64,000 nucleotides of DNA, taken from contig OX388352.1 of assembly GCA_947579665.1 (NCBI GenBank), forward strand, positions 37,380,216 to 37,444,215, given 5' to 3'. The notes under the pieces are model-generated. The model made no database searches. It was given only the letters and a program-made list of their open reading frames with translations, and was not told where the DNA came from. This document shows positions 47,661 through 58,905 of the stretch, piece by piece. The translations under genes and the position numbers were made by a program. How positions within the stretch are numbered: the stretch's first letter is position 1; each line of letters begins with the position of its first letter. The stretch is from Sympetrum striolatum. Lineage: Eukaryota; Arthropoda; Insecta; Odonata; Libellulidae.

Positions 47661-47678
47661 GGTAACGGCCCGGGATAA
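47630..47678. promoter_or_regulatory. Conserved CCATGGTAACG block, copy 2
   Basis: TAGAGCTGTATTGATTTTAT, then CACCATGGTAACGGCCCGGG and ATAA, is shared with 30751-30800. It overlaps the start of the 47424-47660 frame on the minus strand. RFX X-box-like; function unproven. Confidence 0.35.
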
Positions 47679-47679
47679 T

Positions 47680-48373
47680 GATTAAATTCCAGGAAAAGCT
47701 TCAACTAATTGAAAGGGATGCCAACTAAAAGTATGATTCAAAGCAATGAATGCAGGTGCTTATTTATGAAATTAGATTTATACGTTATGCCGTTTCGAAA
47801 CAGAAGTATAATTTAAAGTAAATTTACGTAAACAATGTGAATATTGTTTGCCTTCTCCACTTTGGATGTTATAGGAATCTTTTCACACAAATTAAGAAAG
47901 AATCGTTTCAATAGATCTCCATGTCGATTTCGTTCCTATCCAAAATTTAATGAAGATGCGACCTTTTCCCTCTCGTATATAGGAAGTTTATGGTCACGGG
48001 AAGTTTTAAGAGGGTTTTTTTACCGTATCTAGGTTAATGCCGGACAGATTATATTGATGTCTGACTATATCCTCCTCTACCGTTTCTACCGAGAACTCGA
48101 ATGAAATCGCAGAAATTAAATGAAATAAATAAATAAACACAAAGCATCATGAGGATGCTAACGTCCAGGTCTGATGTTTTTGGCAAAGTTTATTATTTTT
48201 GTGGAGAAAAAACGCTGTTTATTTAATAAATGTGAATAAATTATAATATTTTGCAATGCATTCACCAAATAAAATCTTTTACGATAAATTCTCCAACGGT
48301 ACGTGTAATTATATCGTAATACTAAAACTAAATCGATTATTATAAATAGTATGATGCCTATTAAAATACATTA
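47680..48373. other. Unassigned A+T-rich sequence
   Basis: No supported feature up to the Helitron terminus at 48374. Confidence 0.5.
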
Positions 48374-49566
48374 TCTTATATATAAAAATTCAGCCTGCAT
48401 ATGTTTTTGACCGCAAAACTCGAAAAATACTCGGTTGATTAACTTGGAACTTTAACCCATCGTTGCATTTAAATTCGAGAGTTTTTCTATTTAAAAAATG
48501 TTCACATTTCGTCCTCGGTTCGATCCCAGACGAGTCAAAGCATTTTCATCAGAAATGCACTTAAAGTTCACTTTTGCCGCTGCAGGCTTTATTTCTATTC
48601 CAAAATTACATTTAAAAATACGATCAAACGAAATTGAGACCGGAACCAAAAGAAGGGAAAATACAAAGAAAAGGCTCCCGGATTCGAATCCCGGTGGGAG
48701 CCAATGTGCGAAATGACCTAAGCTGTCGAAGCACTTTTAACAATACTACTACTACTAATATAAAGAAAATCTTAATATGGTCATGTATCATAGTTTTATA
48801 ATTAAATTATCGAGATTTTTACGAAATACACTAAATATTCGTAGTATTTTGAGGGTGTAAAAAACCGGTCCCCCTTACGACAAATGCAATTGTTTAATCC
48901 GTGTTCCTGCATTTTAGCCTATTTAAAGTTAAAAAGAAAGTTTTTTTGTTGTTTGGTTGATTTCGTTCACATTGATGTGCATAATCAATCGTTGAAAGTG
49001 ATTTTAATATTCTATTTTCGTAAATCGAAATGTGTATTAATTTGATACTGAATGTTGTATTTAATTAAAAAAATTTGTTTTGTTTTGTAAAAAATTTAAT
49101 GATCTCTTTTCGAAAATCAAAATCGTGAGTTACCTTTTCTTTGATTGTTGCATTCATTCTTTCGTTATTTTCCACTTGGTCGTCGTCTTCGTTTTTGCGG
49201 GCCATAGTACCCTTTTCTCGGGTCGAATCGAGAAAAAGAGCAAATCAATCGTCCCAAAAATTCCAAGAACTATTACATCTATAGCTGAGACGAATGCAGT
49301 TGCAATATCTAAATGATCGACCTTTATATCCTTAAGTCACGATGATAATCTTAGTTATTGTCCGGCAGCCATTATTATCTGTAATAAACTTCTTTTTTCT
49401 TCTTTTCCTTTCATTCCACAACATAGCTCCAGCAACGCAAGGCAGGGTATCGAATGGAATGATATGCTTTCTCAGTGAATCTATGTTCGCTAGAATGCTT
49501 TTATTTACATTACCATTAATTTCATATCTGAATAAGCCACAGCGAAGCGTGGCCGGTATTAACTGG
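48374..49566 (+). mobile_element. Non-autonomous Helitron, tandem copy 1
   Basis: It begins TCTTATATATAAAAATTCAG CC directly after an A and ends GCGTGGCCGGTATTAACTGG. That fits the Helitron 5'-TC and 3'-CTRR termini. Just before the 3' end lies AGCCACAGCGAAGCGTGGC, which can form the short subterminal hairpin. The first ~300 bp align with copy 2 (49567 onward), as do the last ~500 bp, including CGTCCTCGGTTCGATCCCAG. It is longer than copy 2 partly because of the SINE at 48672-48757. No Rep/helicase gene is present. Confidence 0.85.
48672..48757 (+). repeat. tRNA-derived SINE, family B, copy 3, inserted in Helitron copy 1
   Basis: It starts AGGCTCCCGGATTCGAATCC (B box). It continues GGGAGCCAATGTGCGAAATG ACCTAAGCTGTCGAAGCAC and ends in an (ACT)n tail. 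It is flanked by ATACAAAGAAA (48661-48671) and ATATAAAGAAA (48758-48768), an 11-bp target duplication with one mismatch. Helitron copy 2 lacks it at the matching position, which independently confirms the insertion. The tRNA-like 5' half is missing, so it is 5'-truncated. Confidence 0.88.
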
Positions 49567-50419
49567 TCTAACATATAAAAATTTAGCCTGCCTATGTTTG
49601 TGACCGCAAAACTCGAAAAATACTCGATCGATTAATTTGGAACTTTAACCGAACGTTGCATTTAAATACGATAGTGTTTCTGTTGTACAAATATATTTAC
49701 ATTTCGTCCTCGACTTGATCCCAGACGAGTCGAAGTATTTCCATGAGAAATGCACGTAATGCTCATTTCTTCCTGCTGCTGCTTTATTTATTTTACAAAA
49801 TTAAATTAAATAGAATGGCCATACGAAATTCAGACAAGCACTAAAAGAAGGGAAAGTAAATATAGAATCTGTTTTGTTGTGTATTATTGTCATCGAATTG
49901 AATTACCGTGATTTTACACGAAATACATGAAAAGTTTTAAAATTTTGATGGTGTAAACAACCTGTCCCTCTAACGACAAATGCCATTGTTGAATTCGAGT
50001 TCCGGCATTTTAGCCTATTTAAAGTTAAGAAGAAGTTTGTTTGTTGTTTGGTTTATTACGTTTACATCGATGTGCGTATTCAATCGTTGTAATCGTTCTT
50101 CAAAATAAAAGTGTGAGTTACTTTGTGTTTGATTGTTGCATTCTGTTCGATTCATTTCTTTCGTTATTTTCCAGTTGATCGTCGTCTGTGTTTTTGCGAA
50201 CCATACTTCGCCTATTACAAGTTCATTCGAGAAGAAAAAGAGAGGCGCAATCGTCTCAACAACGCTAAGAACAATTAGATATGTATCAGCGTAAGGCACG
50301 TATTGAAATGAATGATGTTTTTTCTCGTTGAGTCTATGATCGCTAGAATACCTTTGCATACATTACCATTCATTTGATATCTGACTGTGACACAGCAAAG
50401 CGTGGCCGGGTTTAGCTAG
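49567..50419 (+). mobile_element. Non-autonomous Helitron, tandem copy 2
   Basis: It begins TCTAACATATAAAAATTTAG CC immediately after the CTGG end of copy 1 and ends GCGTGGCCGGGTTTAGCTAG followed by T. The terminal CTAG-T and preceding ACACAGCAAAGCGTGGC hairpin are classical Helitron 3' features. It is 853 bp with no coding capacity recognised. Direct abutment of the two copies is expected of rolling-circle transposition past a terminator. Confidence 0.87.
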
Positions 50420-51355
50420 TGTAAAATAATTTCCTTCCTCACTTTCTAGTATACTTTTCTTCCTGAAGAATTTATTTCACCTGATATATAATATTACAAT
50501 TTAGAGAGTTTTTCCTAAAATAAAAGCTATCGACGTCAATGAAATTTGTAAACTGTTCCTTAATCAAGACAATTGGATCTGAAATAATTTAAAAGTTTTC
50601 CTAAACAAATGGATTGACAGTTGGAGTGCTATTTATCTTTGTAGAAAAGTTGATCTTAACGTTCTTTTATGGATATGTTAGTGATTGGTGTGATGATGGA
50701 GTGCTTAAAAGCCACATATTCGTGAAACACGAGTTTTGGCCATTCTCATTTCTATTGATGTATTTCATAAAGCGAATAATCTGGTGTGAAATCTATGCGT
50801 CAATAATTGTAAATGTTCCTCGCTTTAGAATGAAATGGTGCATGCTTACAGCTTCATCTGGTAAAAGGTCTTATCTAACGCATTTCGTAATTTCGTGCTC
50901 CAACATTGGTAAAGCAAGCAGAACCAGCTGCTTCTCATCAAGGTATGTATTTTCTCTTTGTATATCATGAGTTGAATATCTATTCTGGTTAATTGAAATG
51001 TAAATCAAACGTTTTACCGTGATATTGGTACGAGGGAATAGCTTAGCATGTCATTCTGGATAACGCGCGGGTAGGAAAACTTCTTACGACATCTATCTTC
51101 CTTGGGGTGGAAACAAATAACTTTTGAGAAGTAATGTTGGTACCTCTTCTAGCATTGCGTTTATACCTTAATATTTTGATAATTATGCAGATGAAATGAC
51201 TGTTTGAAGGTTAACTAAGGATATGGCCATATGGAGATATCCTGCTGCCACTACCTTTACTGTTCGAGAGAGTTTAGAGCAACAAAAGTAAGTCCTCGCG
51301 GTCCACTTATTCAGGATCCGGAAACTATATATACCGGATCGTGTTACATCACATA
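50420..51355. other. Spacer with a candidate exon at 50830-50941
   Basis: An acceptor-like TAAATGTTCCTCGCTTTAG and a strong donor-like CATCAAG/GTATGTATT bracket 112 bp on the plus strand. The open frame across it (MKWCMLTASSGKRSYLTHFV and ISCSNIGKASRTSCFSSR) lies within a 118-codon frame at 50614-50970. No domain is recognised. I regard this as a weak exon candidate only. A GGATCCGG/CCGGATC hairpin lies at about 51312-51341. Confidence 0.25.
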
Positions 51356-51357
51356 TC

Positions 51358-51526
51358 AAGCTGGTCCGATGCCTCCTTCGTCCAATAGTGATCGCAGGGT
51401 GCCCATAGCTCAAGTAGGCTGAGGTATAAGGGCACGTATGAGCCCTGCCCTGACTGATGTACATTCGCGGTTTCGCGTCTGTGCTGAGTACATAGTTACT
51501 CCGTGTAGTGAGGTGACTTTGACCAG
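51358..51526. mobile_element. AGCTGGTC-ended element, copy 3 (longer variant)
   Basis: Begins AAGCTGGTCCGATGCCTCCT TCGTCCAAT and ends GTGAGGTGACTTTGACCAG. It is collinear with copies at 20.9 and 42.7 kb but carries about 35 extra bases in the middle. Confidence 0.62.
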
Positions 51527-51898
51527 TGTTTTGCACTACTTATTCCCTATTAGTCACTTTAAAAAATATTTTGGTTATCCCGTTTATGACTTGTCATGGC
51601 TTTAAGTATACTCTAACAGTCATAATTTTTTAAATATTTTACCATCAAATTCAAACCTGTTGGGTTGGAAAAAGAATAACGGGGCGTTAACTCTCACGGA
51701 AGTTTACTCCATAAGTTTTTATTCATCCATCCTCCAATGACACAGGACTAATCAGATTTCATCTTCACCGTCTTTCGTCAACATTTCATAAATATCAATA
51801 TCAAATGTAGAGGACTGCGAGGAGGATGTTTAAGCGTTTCTCAGCCTATTCTCTAAATCGCCTTTCCAACAGAAATGGTAGTATTATACGGCAACATA

Positions 51899-51966
51899 TA
51901 GAGGAAGATCCCTGGTTCGATTCCAGGTCCTTTCAGATTTTGTTTGAAGTCCATTTTTATTTGGGA
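51899..51966 (+). repeat. tRNA-derived SINE, family A, single 5'-truncated copy
   Basis: TAGAGGAAGATCCCTGGTTC GATTCCAGGTCC, then TTCAGATTT, GAAGTCC and a T-rich tail with TTTGGGA, aligns with the arms of the palindrome at 39.6 kb from just upstream of the B box to the tail. The A box is missing. Confidence 0.75.
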
Positions 51967-51986
51967 CATAAGGTTAACCTTATGTC
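51965..51986. repeat. Perfect 22-bp palindrome
   Basis: GACATAAGGTT and AACCTTATGTC form a perfect palindrome immediately after the SINE tail. An AATTAAGTTGATT word is repeated just downstream (about 51996 and 52012). Confidence 0.8.
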
Positions 51987-52029
51987 TCAAATTAATTAAG
52001 TTGATTAATACTTACTTAATTAAGTTGAT

Positions 52030-55000
52030 TGTCACACCTTTTCCTGCCCAAGAGGTTATCAACTCGGCGCGGGCGTGTGCTTAATGGGTCCTACTTTTGT
52101 TTACTATTCGTTTAAACATTCGGCCTTGTGGCTAGGAATTGAAATACACATGTTTAATCTTTCATTTTGGGTGATTTAGTGGCAGGAAAACACAAATTAG
52201 AGCCCAGTAGCGGATTTAATCCAATATCGGAGGAATAATAGTGTTATAACATTTTAATACCTAGAATTGTTGATAGGAAAAAAAATAAACTAATGTAATT
52301 TTAAACGAAACAGAAATGTTATCTTAAAGCAGAGGAAATTTTTATTTAAGATTCTTATCATTCAATGTTATTATCAAACAACACCCAAAAGGAAATAATA
52401 GTCTACTATAGACAACAATTATACTTAATGTGTCAATAAACCTAAGTGATCATAAACTCCAGTCGGATAGTTATCTCTTGACATTTTAATGTTTCTACCA
52501 CTCAAATTACCTACACTGTAACACTATAAACACCATTCATGTCAAATTGGTAGCTGGTGGGCCATCTGCAGCCCTCCACATGATTTTTTGTGGCACCAAA
52601 TAATGGTTAAAATGAAAGTAATTCTTTAACATGTATCAGTTGCATGTCATTGAAATAAATTCACTAAAGTTAATATTGTGCTTTAAGTACCCTAGCTATA
52701 TTCCTGTTTCCTCACTTCTGATTCAATTTGGACAAGAGTTATTAAATGTGACGTGGGCCATAAGAATCTCACGAATTGCTTTAAATGAGAGAATCTTACC
52801 AACGCAGTTTGAAGAATTTTGACACACTAGATCTACACTGTTACCACTCACAGATCTGTTGCAGAAACTTAACATATGCTGTACACGAGCAGAATATATA
52901 AAATGGTCTGGAATTGGGATCAATTCAATAATCAACAATTTGAATATTTAAATAATCCATTGTAATGATTCTTCATTTAAATTCCATCCACCATTGGTGC
53001 TACATAGATATATACAAAATGTTGTTAAATTTTAATTAATCAACCATAGCTCATCTCTGAAATTAAAATATAACTATTGCATATACCTTTAGATAAAAAT
53101 GAAATAGACAAATATAGTTTTTATTTCTCCTTAGGAGCTAATCAGTTAGTTAAATTCATGATATTGTCATAAATTGACTTTTACAATAGATAGTTTAATA
53201 TGATTCAGTTACTATATTTATTCCATTTTAACATGGATTCTTTTATGTTTTTGATAGGATTGTAGATTTCTTTGTGAAAATTGTATTTCAGCTCCAAGAT
53301 AAGATGAAGGTTTAGCAAAATATGTGAAAAAATTTATTTCTTTTAGTACTTTTTACTTTTCATTGAATTCTCATCTTGAGGAGCTATTAGTAATTTAGCA
53401 TCTGATGACATAGGAGGATTTTGAATAGAGATAAATAATTACACTCTTATAGAAAAAATTGAGTAAGAGCATCTTTTGGTACTTAATAGTTTTATTCATT
53501 ACTTAACAGTATTCCTCATTGTACTGTGTATTTATTATCTTAGCTGAAAGGAAGGACATACAAGAGGAATGAGTGAAACATATGATAGGTGAGACGATTA
53601 AAATTATTTATCTATAAACTTGGAGGTGCTCATAATCTCTCAAGAGAAATATAGAATATCAATTTATTCCAAATCTGTGATACCTTGTGTAATATGTGGG
53701 CTTTTTTTTATTATAGAGGTGGATATGGAAGGAATGGATCTTTGTCATTACACTCTCCAATCATACTCCATTGAAGTCTCGGCTCTACCTGCATGTATGG
53801 AATGAAATTGTTGAATTTTATAAACATTTCATGGTGCAGCTGTATTTACTTATCCATAAGAGGATAAATATAACAGTTCGTCACGATTGGAAGAACTTCA
53901 GTAAGTATCTGATGATAAAAGGGTTTTCAGGCACATTGGCATCATGGAAAAGGTTTTAGATACCTAAAATATTTAACTTGTAAACCCTTTATGACTATAG
54001 AAAGAATGAGAGAATTTTTCTACAAAATTAGGGGAAATGGTAAGCCTACGGGTAATTATTTTGTCACATTTTTATGCTAACAAACCTCAAACATGAGTAT
54101 AAATAGCATTGATAACTTATCGAAAGAAGTATAAAGAGATTTAGTTTCAAACGCATTAATTCAAGAGGTGCAGAAAGAGGCAGTTGAAGAAGGTTATGAT
54201 TGTAAATCTTCTAAGGCATTTCTGGCAGGAGGGATCCAAAAGAGAAACTTAAGACTGGGAGACAATGATCAGGAAAAGTCATGGCTTCCCAATGGCCATT
54301 AGCACTGAGTGAAAAGACTGAGTTTAACTCAAATTCAGTCCTGTGGGTTCTATTCACTAGCATGACAGTTTCTTGCACCAGAGAAACTTAATATATAGAT
54401 TCTTAGGTTTCAGCTAACATGTAAGGCAATATATTGCCTTACATAAATGCCTATAGGAAATCGCTGGAGAAAAAAAAAAAAAAAAATAGATTATGAACTG
54501 TGCTGGTAATGAAAAACTGTGTATTGCTGGCTAGGATGATGTAGTTATTTAGGGCTCAAATGATTTTAAGAGAATTGAAAATGTAATACATGTACCTAAT
54601 CTTATTTCTAACTAGTAATCTGCAATAGCTGTTTCTAAACATAGATTAGTTACAGTCTTTGATGTTCCAGCTTGTAGTATTTATAAGAAATGTGATGTTT
54701 CAACTACTTAATTTATGCAAAAGCAGCAGGAGGTATATGTAAACAAGATCTTGATTATTTGCAAACAAATTAATTTAAAACAGCAAATATTGTGAAGAAT
54801 GACTTGTAGCACAAAGGACTTAGTCATTTGGGTATTTAGAATATGCAAGAAAGGGCAATTGGGTGGATTTGGATAAAATTCCTTGTCTAATAGTGTCTGT
54901 GGTAGCTGCCTCAAGGCAACAAGCAATCAAGCGAACAAGAATATCTCTTTCAAAAGATCCTACAAGAGGGAGATACTATAATCTTCTTGGTTTAGTACAT

Positions 55001-55610
55001 CCAGATATTTACAGAGCTATAAATGAAGTATCACTGGGAAAACGAGCACTCAGCCACTTCTAGTGATAAAAAGATAAGGTATGCTTTTTGTGCTGCCAAT
55101 GCTTAAAGACTTAGGTATTTCAGAATTTAAAATCATGTAATATGCTGTAGAGAAACATACTGGAAATAACATTAAGGCCCTTAAATCATACAATGATGGA
55201 TAGTATAGACCAAATTTGTTTTCATGTTCTCAAAACTGAGGACATTAGGAGGCTGCTGATATTTGAGTTGTAAATATTGGGGAAAAGCAGTGAACACCTG
55301 TGTACCTAAGGAATATTTCCCCCATTGCTGCTTTGAAATTTATCGTACCTTATGTAACATGGAGAGGGAGAAACCCCACATATTGGCCATTTAATGGATT
55401 TTGGGTGCCAGGTATATGATTATAACCCAAAAGCATACAGTAAACATTTGGAAGATGGAAAATTCAACATAATTTTGTGGAATATGAGGAAGAGAAGAAG
55501 GGATATAAACTTAATTATCCAAACAACTCACATAAAATTTTGACAGAAAGAAACATCATTTTTCATGAGAGGGTTTTCCAAAGATAAATATATAATATTA
55601 ATACAACATA
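52030..55610. other. Unassigned A+T-rich sequence left of the ISL2EU-like genes
   Basis: I find no recognisable domain. A poly(A) run lies at about 54471-54486. A 66-codon plus-strand frame at 54863-55063 (SRQQAIKRTRISLSKDPTRG, then YYNLLGLVHPDIYRAIN) looks protein-like and could be a worn exon of a transposon gene, but I cannot assign it. The frames at 53620-53959 are not convincing. Confidence 0.4.
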
Positions 55611-55882
55611 TTTTTGGCTAAACCTAGGAAGTGTTTATACTATTGGACTTTGTAAAGGTCTCTGAGGGTTTTTAGAATTTCTGGTTGATATATCAAGAAA
55701 GTTCTTGAAGGGAAATTCTATATTCCATTTTAAATGCATGAGGGTTTTCAAATAGTGCCCTGGCATTGAACAAAGGTCTATTAGGAGATAGGTGCATTGC
55801 TTTTGTGAGGCCTGCTCATGACTGCTTTACTCCTTTCAGGTTATGGATCTCTGTCTTTTTGGGAAACCTTCAAATAAATAAA

Positions 55883-56076
55883 ATATAAAATGAAAAATCA
55901 ACTTTGTATAGTCCACAATCTTTACTATTCTCAAGCACCACCTAGGTTTCGTTACAGAGTAACATCTTCAAGTAAAAGGCGTTTCACTTGAAGATGTTAC
56001 TCTGTAAGGAAACCTAGGTCGTGCTTGAGAATAGTAAAGATTGTGGACTCTGCAAAGTTGATTTTTCATTTTATAT
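55883..56076. repeat. 194-bp near-perfect palindrome
   Basis: Arms of about 93 bp run from ATATAAAATGAAAAATCAAC on the left to its complement on the right, with only a few mismatches and a very short centre. Each arm contains CTTGAAGATGTTACTCTGTA followed by (C/G)GAAACCTAGGT, the stem-plus-GAAACC motif also seen at 29.76 and 57.16 kb. Confidence 0.88.
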
Positions 56077-57091
56077 TATGAAGGAGTTCCACAGAATTAC
56101 ACCACAAACCGTCTCATTCTTCAAATAAATGTTTCAAATCTCCTGCTTTTCTGTCATAAGGGATAATTAAGATCACTTAGCATCGATCCCAGAATATTTT
56201 AGTAAGATATGATAATGTATAATGGCTTGGTAGGTATAGAACTAATTTAATCCAATGTTTGATGATGATATCCAAAAATAAGATTCCCCTTTACCCACTT
56301 TGAAATGCAAGAATGAATGTAAATGGCAATCTGGCATCAAACCCTGGATCAATAGGGAAACAGTAAACAGCGTAAGTGAGATGTGTTTATGACCTCTAAT
56401 CACATACAGAGTGTTATGTTTCCATGTCATAGGGAAGTTATTCAAAAATTCTTTAAAAATTTCCTCAATGTACTTGTACTTCAAACAGGAAGTTTGCCCT
56501 CACTAGGGGTCAATCTCAACGACAAGGGATGTCATTTGTATGATTATTAATATAGCGCCTCTCCTAAGATATCCATAATTCTGATTTCTGTATCCTACTA
56601 GGAGGACCCTTACATACTTTGGAAATTTTGAGGAATGTAGACAAAATGGCCGATCTGCCAGGTGTCAAACCAAGGACCTCTTGGATAATAAGAATCTAAG
56701 GTTCTAAAATCAGACTCCATTATCCCCATTTGAAATGCATATAAAAATGTAAATGGCTCTCATGGATCGAATGAAGGACCATCAGGGAAAAACAAAACAA
56801 TCATATCTGATATATTTTAATAATTTCTATTCACATGCGGAGTTTCAAGTTTCAATGATATCGGGAAGGGGTGAAAAATAACCTAAAAATGCCTCAATAC
56901 ATTTGAATTTCAACTATTTAACCTATCATCAATTGTGCCTATGATCATAACATGAATAGTCGCCTATTCTATTCCATACAACAGATCGATTTTCCACCAT
57001 ATTTGTAAAATTAAACGAACTAATTATTATTTCTGAGTACTAAACTATAGGTAATGATGTAATTTAAGAGCCATTATTTAAGAAGTAAACA

Positions 57092-57229
57092 ACAGAGGCT
57101 GTTAAGAATAAAGATTTACAAATACTTTTTTTTCCACAAATTTATTAGAAACAAGACCGGTTTTGGCACAGATCGGCCATCTTCAGGTAAAATAGTATTT
57201 GTAAATCTTTATTCTTAACAACCTCTGTT
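57092..57229. repeat. Hairpin: 36-bp arms around a CTGAAGATGG...AAACCGGTC loop
   Basis: ACAGAGGCTGTTAAGAATAA AGATTTACAAATACT (57092-57126) is repeated inverted at 57194-57229 with one mismatch. The 67-bp loop on the minus strand reads CCTGAAGATGGCCGATCTGT GCCAAAACCGGTC, then AATAAATTTGTGG. The loop thus carries the recurring motif plus an AATAAA. Confidence 0.85.
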
Positions 57230-57869
57230 ATGGATTTCCACTTAGTAAAGCTTGCCACAATTCATTTTATATATTAGAAGTAAACAATTTTTAGTAAAAA
57301 TATTATTATTCACCTTTATTTATTTACATGCATTCAGGGAGTACTTAAAAAGCTAGATGTCTATTAGTTCCAAAATTGAAATGCGACTAGTAAAATTTAA
57401 GACAAAATAAGTGAAAATTTTCCTGTATATGTTATAATAAGCAAAAATAGAGGTCACCAATGAAAAAAGGTCGCATGTTGTATGTGTTACAACAGTCATC
57501 ACTTTACAGATTTACTCGCTTTCGCAGTAGGTTTAAGACTAAAAAGGAGCTTTTGAAGCCTTTACAAGTGAAAGGAAGGTGCAATATAGGAATTGACCTG
57601 GGCATGAGGTTCAAGGGTTCACCCAGGTAGAAACGGGACCAGAAAAACTGTCTGTGTTGTACAGAATACAACGGCGCAACTGTTGATGTAAAGTGCCTCA
57701 AAAAAAATCTTCAAAATCCCCGAAATGCATTGTTATGGAAAAAATCGGGAATTAGGGGCCTTCTGGCATCAAACCCATGACACTGAGGTTCAAAGTCGCA
57801 TTTTTCTGGTGATTGCATGCTACGGCTAGGATGTTATAAACATTTCATTGTAGTGAGACTTGTGGAACA

Positions 57870-58905
57870 TGGTAAGAATTTGGATACCCTATGTATAGTA
57901 TATCTGGAGAAACATCTATATTGTCTATATACATTGATGGATGTATCTATGTTCAGTAGGTTTGAATGACTTCTTTGAAACTCGTAGACAGTAATTATCT
58001 CACTAGAGTTTTTTTCAAAATTCAATCTGAAATGAATTTTTGTCATAAATTGTAATATCCTTCTTTCTTATCTTTCATAAATAAGGTATAAGTCAATTTT
58101 GGTTTCAGTTTGTAATGACCATAGAGTAAGCTCCTGAGCTTCAGTGGACCTCTAATAAAAATATTTTGTCCTTTACAATCAGTATCTGAATAGTAAAAAT
58201 TGTCATAAACTAAACAAAGTAAGATGGATTTGATTAAATAATAAGGATTTTGAGAAACACAATTAATTTAAAAACTGCAACACATATTACAATATCACCA
58301 ATATATTTAGTTTCTTATTAAATTAGAAGATACAGCAAAGAGTTCATTATTTTGACTTTAATCGGCTGTGAAGAATAAACATCCTTCTCTGAAGTTCCTT
58401 TGAAACATCATCCATATGGTTCTTAATGTAAATAGTTATTTGAATATAAAAATCTGCAGGAAAATATTTAAGGAATTGAAAAAGAGTGTAGATATTTTGC
58501 TTCAAAAGAGAAAATGGTCTTTCTAGGTATAACATAATGTTAAAATTAACACATTGCTGTTAGCAAAATTTAAATTCATTTGTATTACATTTAGGATAGT
58601 ATCACACAATTGCCATTATAGTTATTATCTCAGAGTGAATATTTAGTAATAAATTTCTTAATATGGTATCTTGATGTCCTAAGCTGTTCTTGTAATTAAC
58701 TCAGCAGTTTGAATCTCTTTGATCTTAAATACACTCTTTCAAATGAAGTAGCTATACTAAAAAATTAATGCTAACAGCAGTCCAGGAAGCATATTAAGAG
58801 ATGTATATGGAAAATGAAGAATGAAACCATGATTATTTTCAGTCATTGGAAATCAGTGATTGCTGTTATTTTAAATGTTTGAAATTTATTTCTACATATT
58901 TGCAG
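57870..58905. other. A+T-rich sequence, possible intron or 5' flank
   Basis: No coding match. It lies directly upstream of the SWIM/YqaJ exon at 58906 and ends in TCTACATATTTGCAG, a plausible splice acceptor, so it may be intronic to that gene. Confidence 0.4.

Larger units (their letters stand above)
55620..57865 (+). repeat. Satellite-like repeat family, locus 3, with two palindromes
   Basis: Units begin near 55725, 56300, 56700 and 57720. They share words such as TTTGAAATGCA(A/T), GAATGTAAATGG, TCTGGCATCAAACC, GGACCATCAGGGAAAA, GAGTGTTATGTTTCCATGTC and AGGAAG, in the order seen at loci 1 and 2. Spacing is irregular (about 400-1000 bp) because other sequence is interposed, including the palindromes at 55883-56076 and 57092-57229. 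Confidence 0.55.

Noticed and set aside
51183..51536. 117-codon minus-strand frame
   Set aside because: Largely covers a copy of the AGCTGGTC-ended repeat; the homologous parts in the other copies are not open in the same frame.
54863..55063. Assignment of the 66-codon frame as an upstream exon of the SWIM/YqaJ gene
   Set aside because: The peptide looks protein-like but no motif or splice phase links it to the gene 4 kb away.
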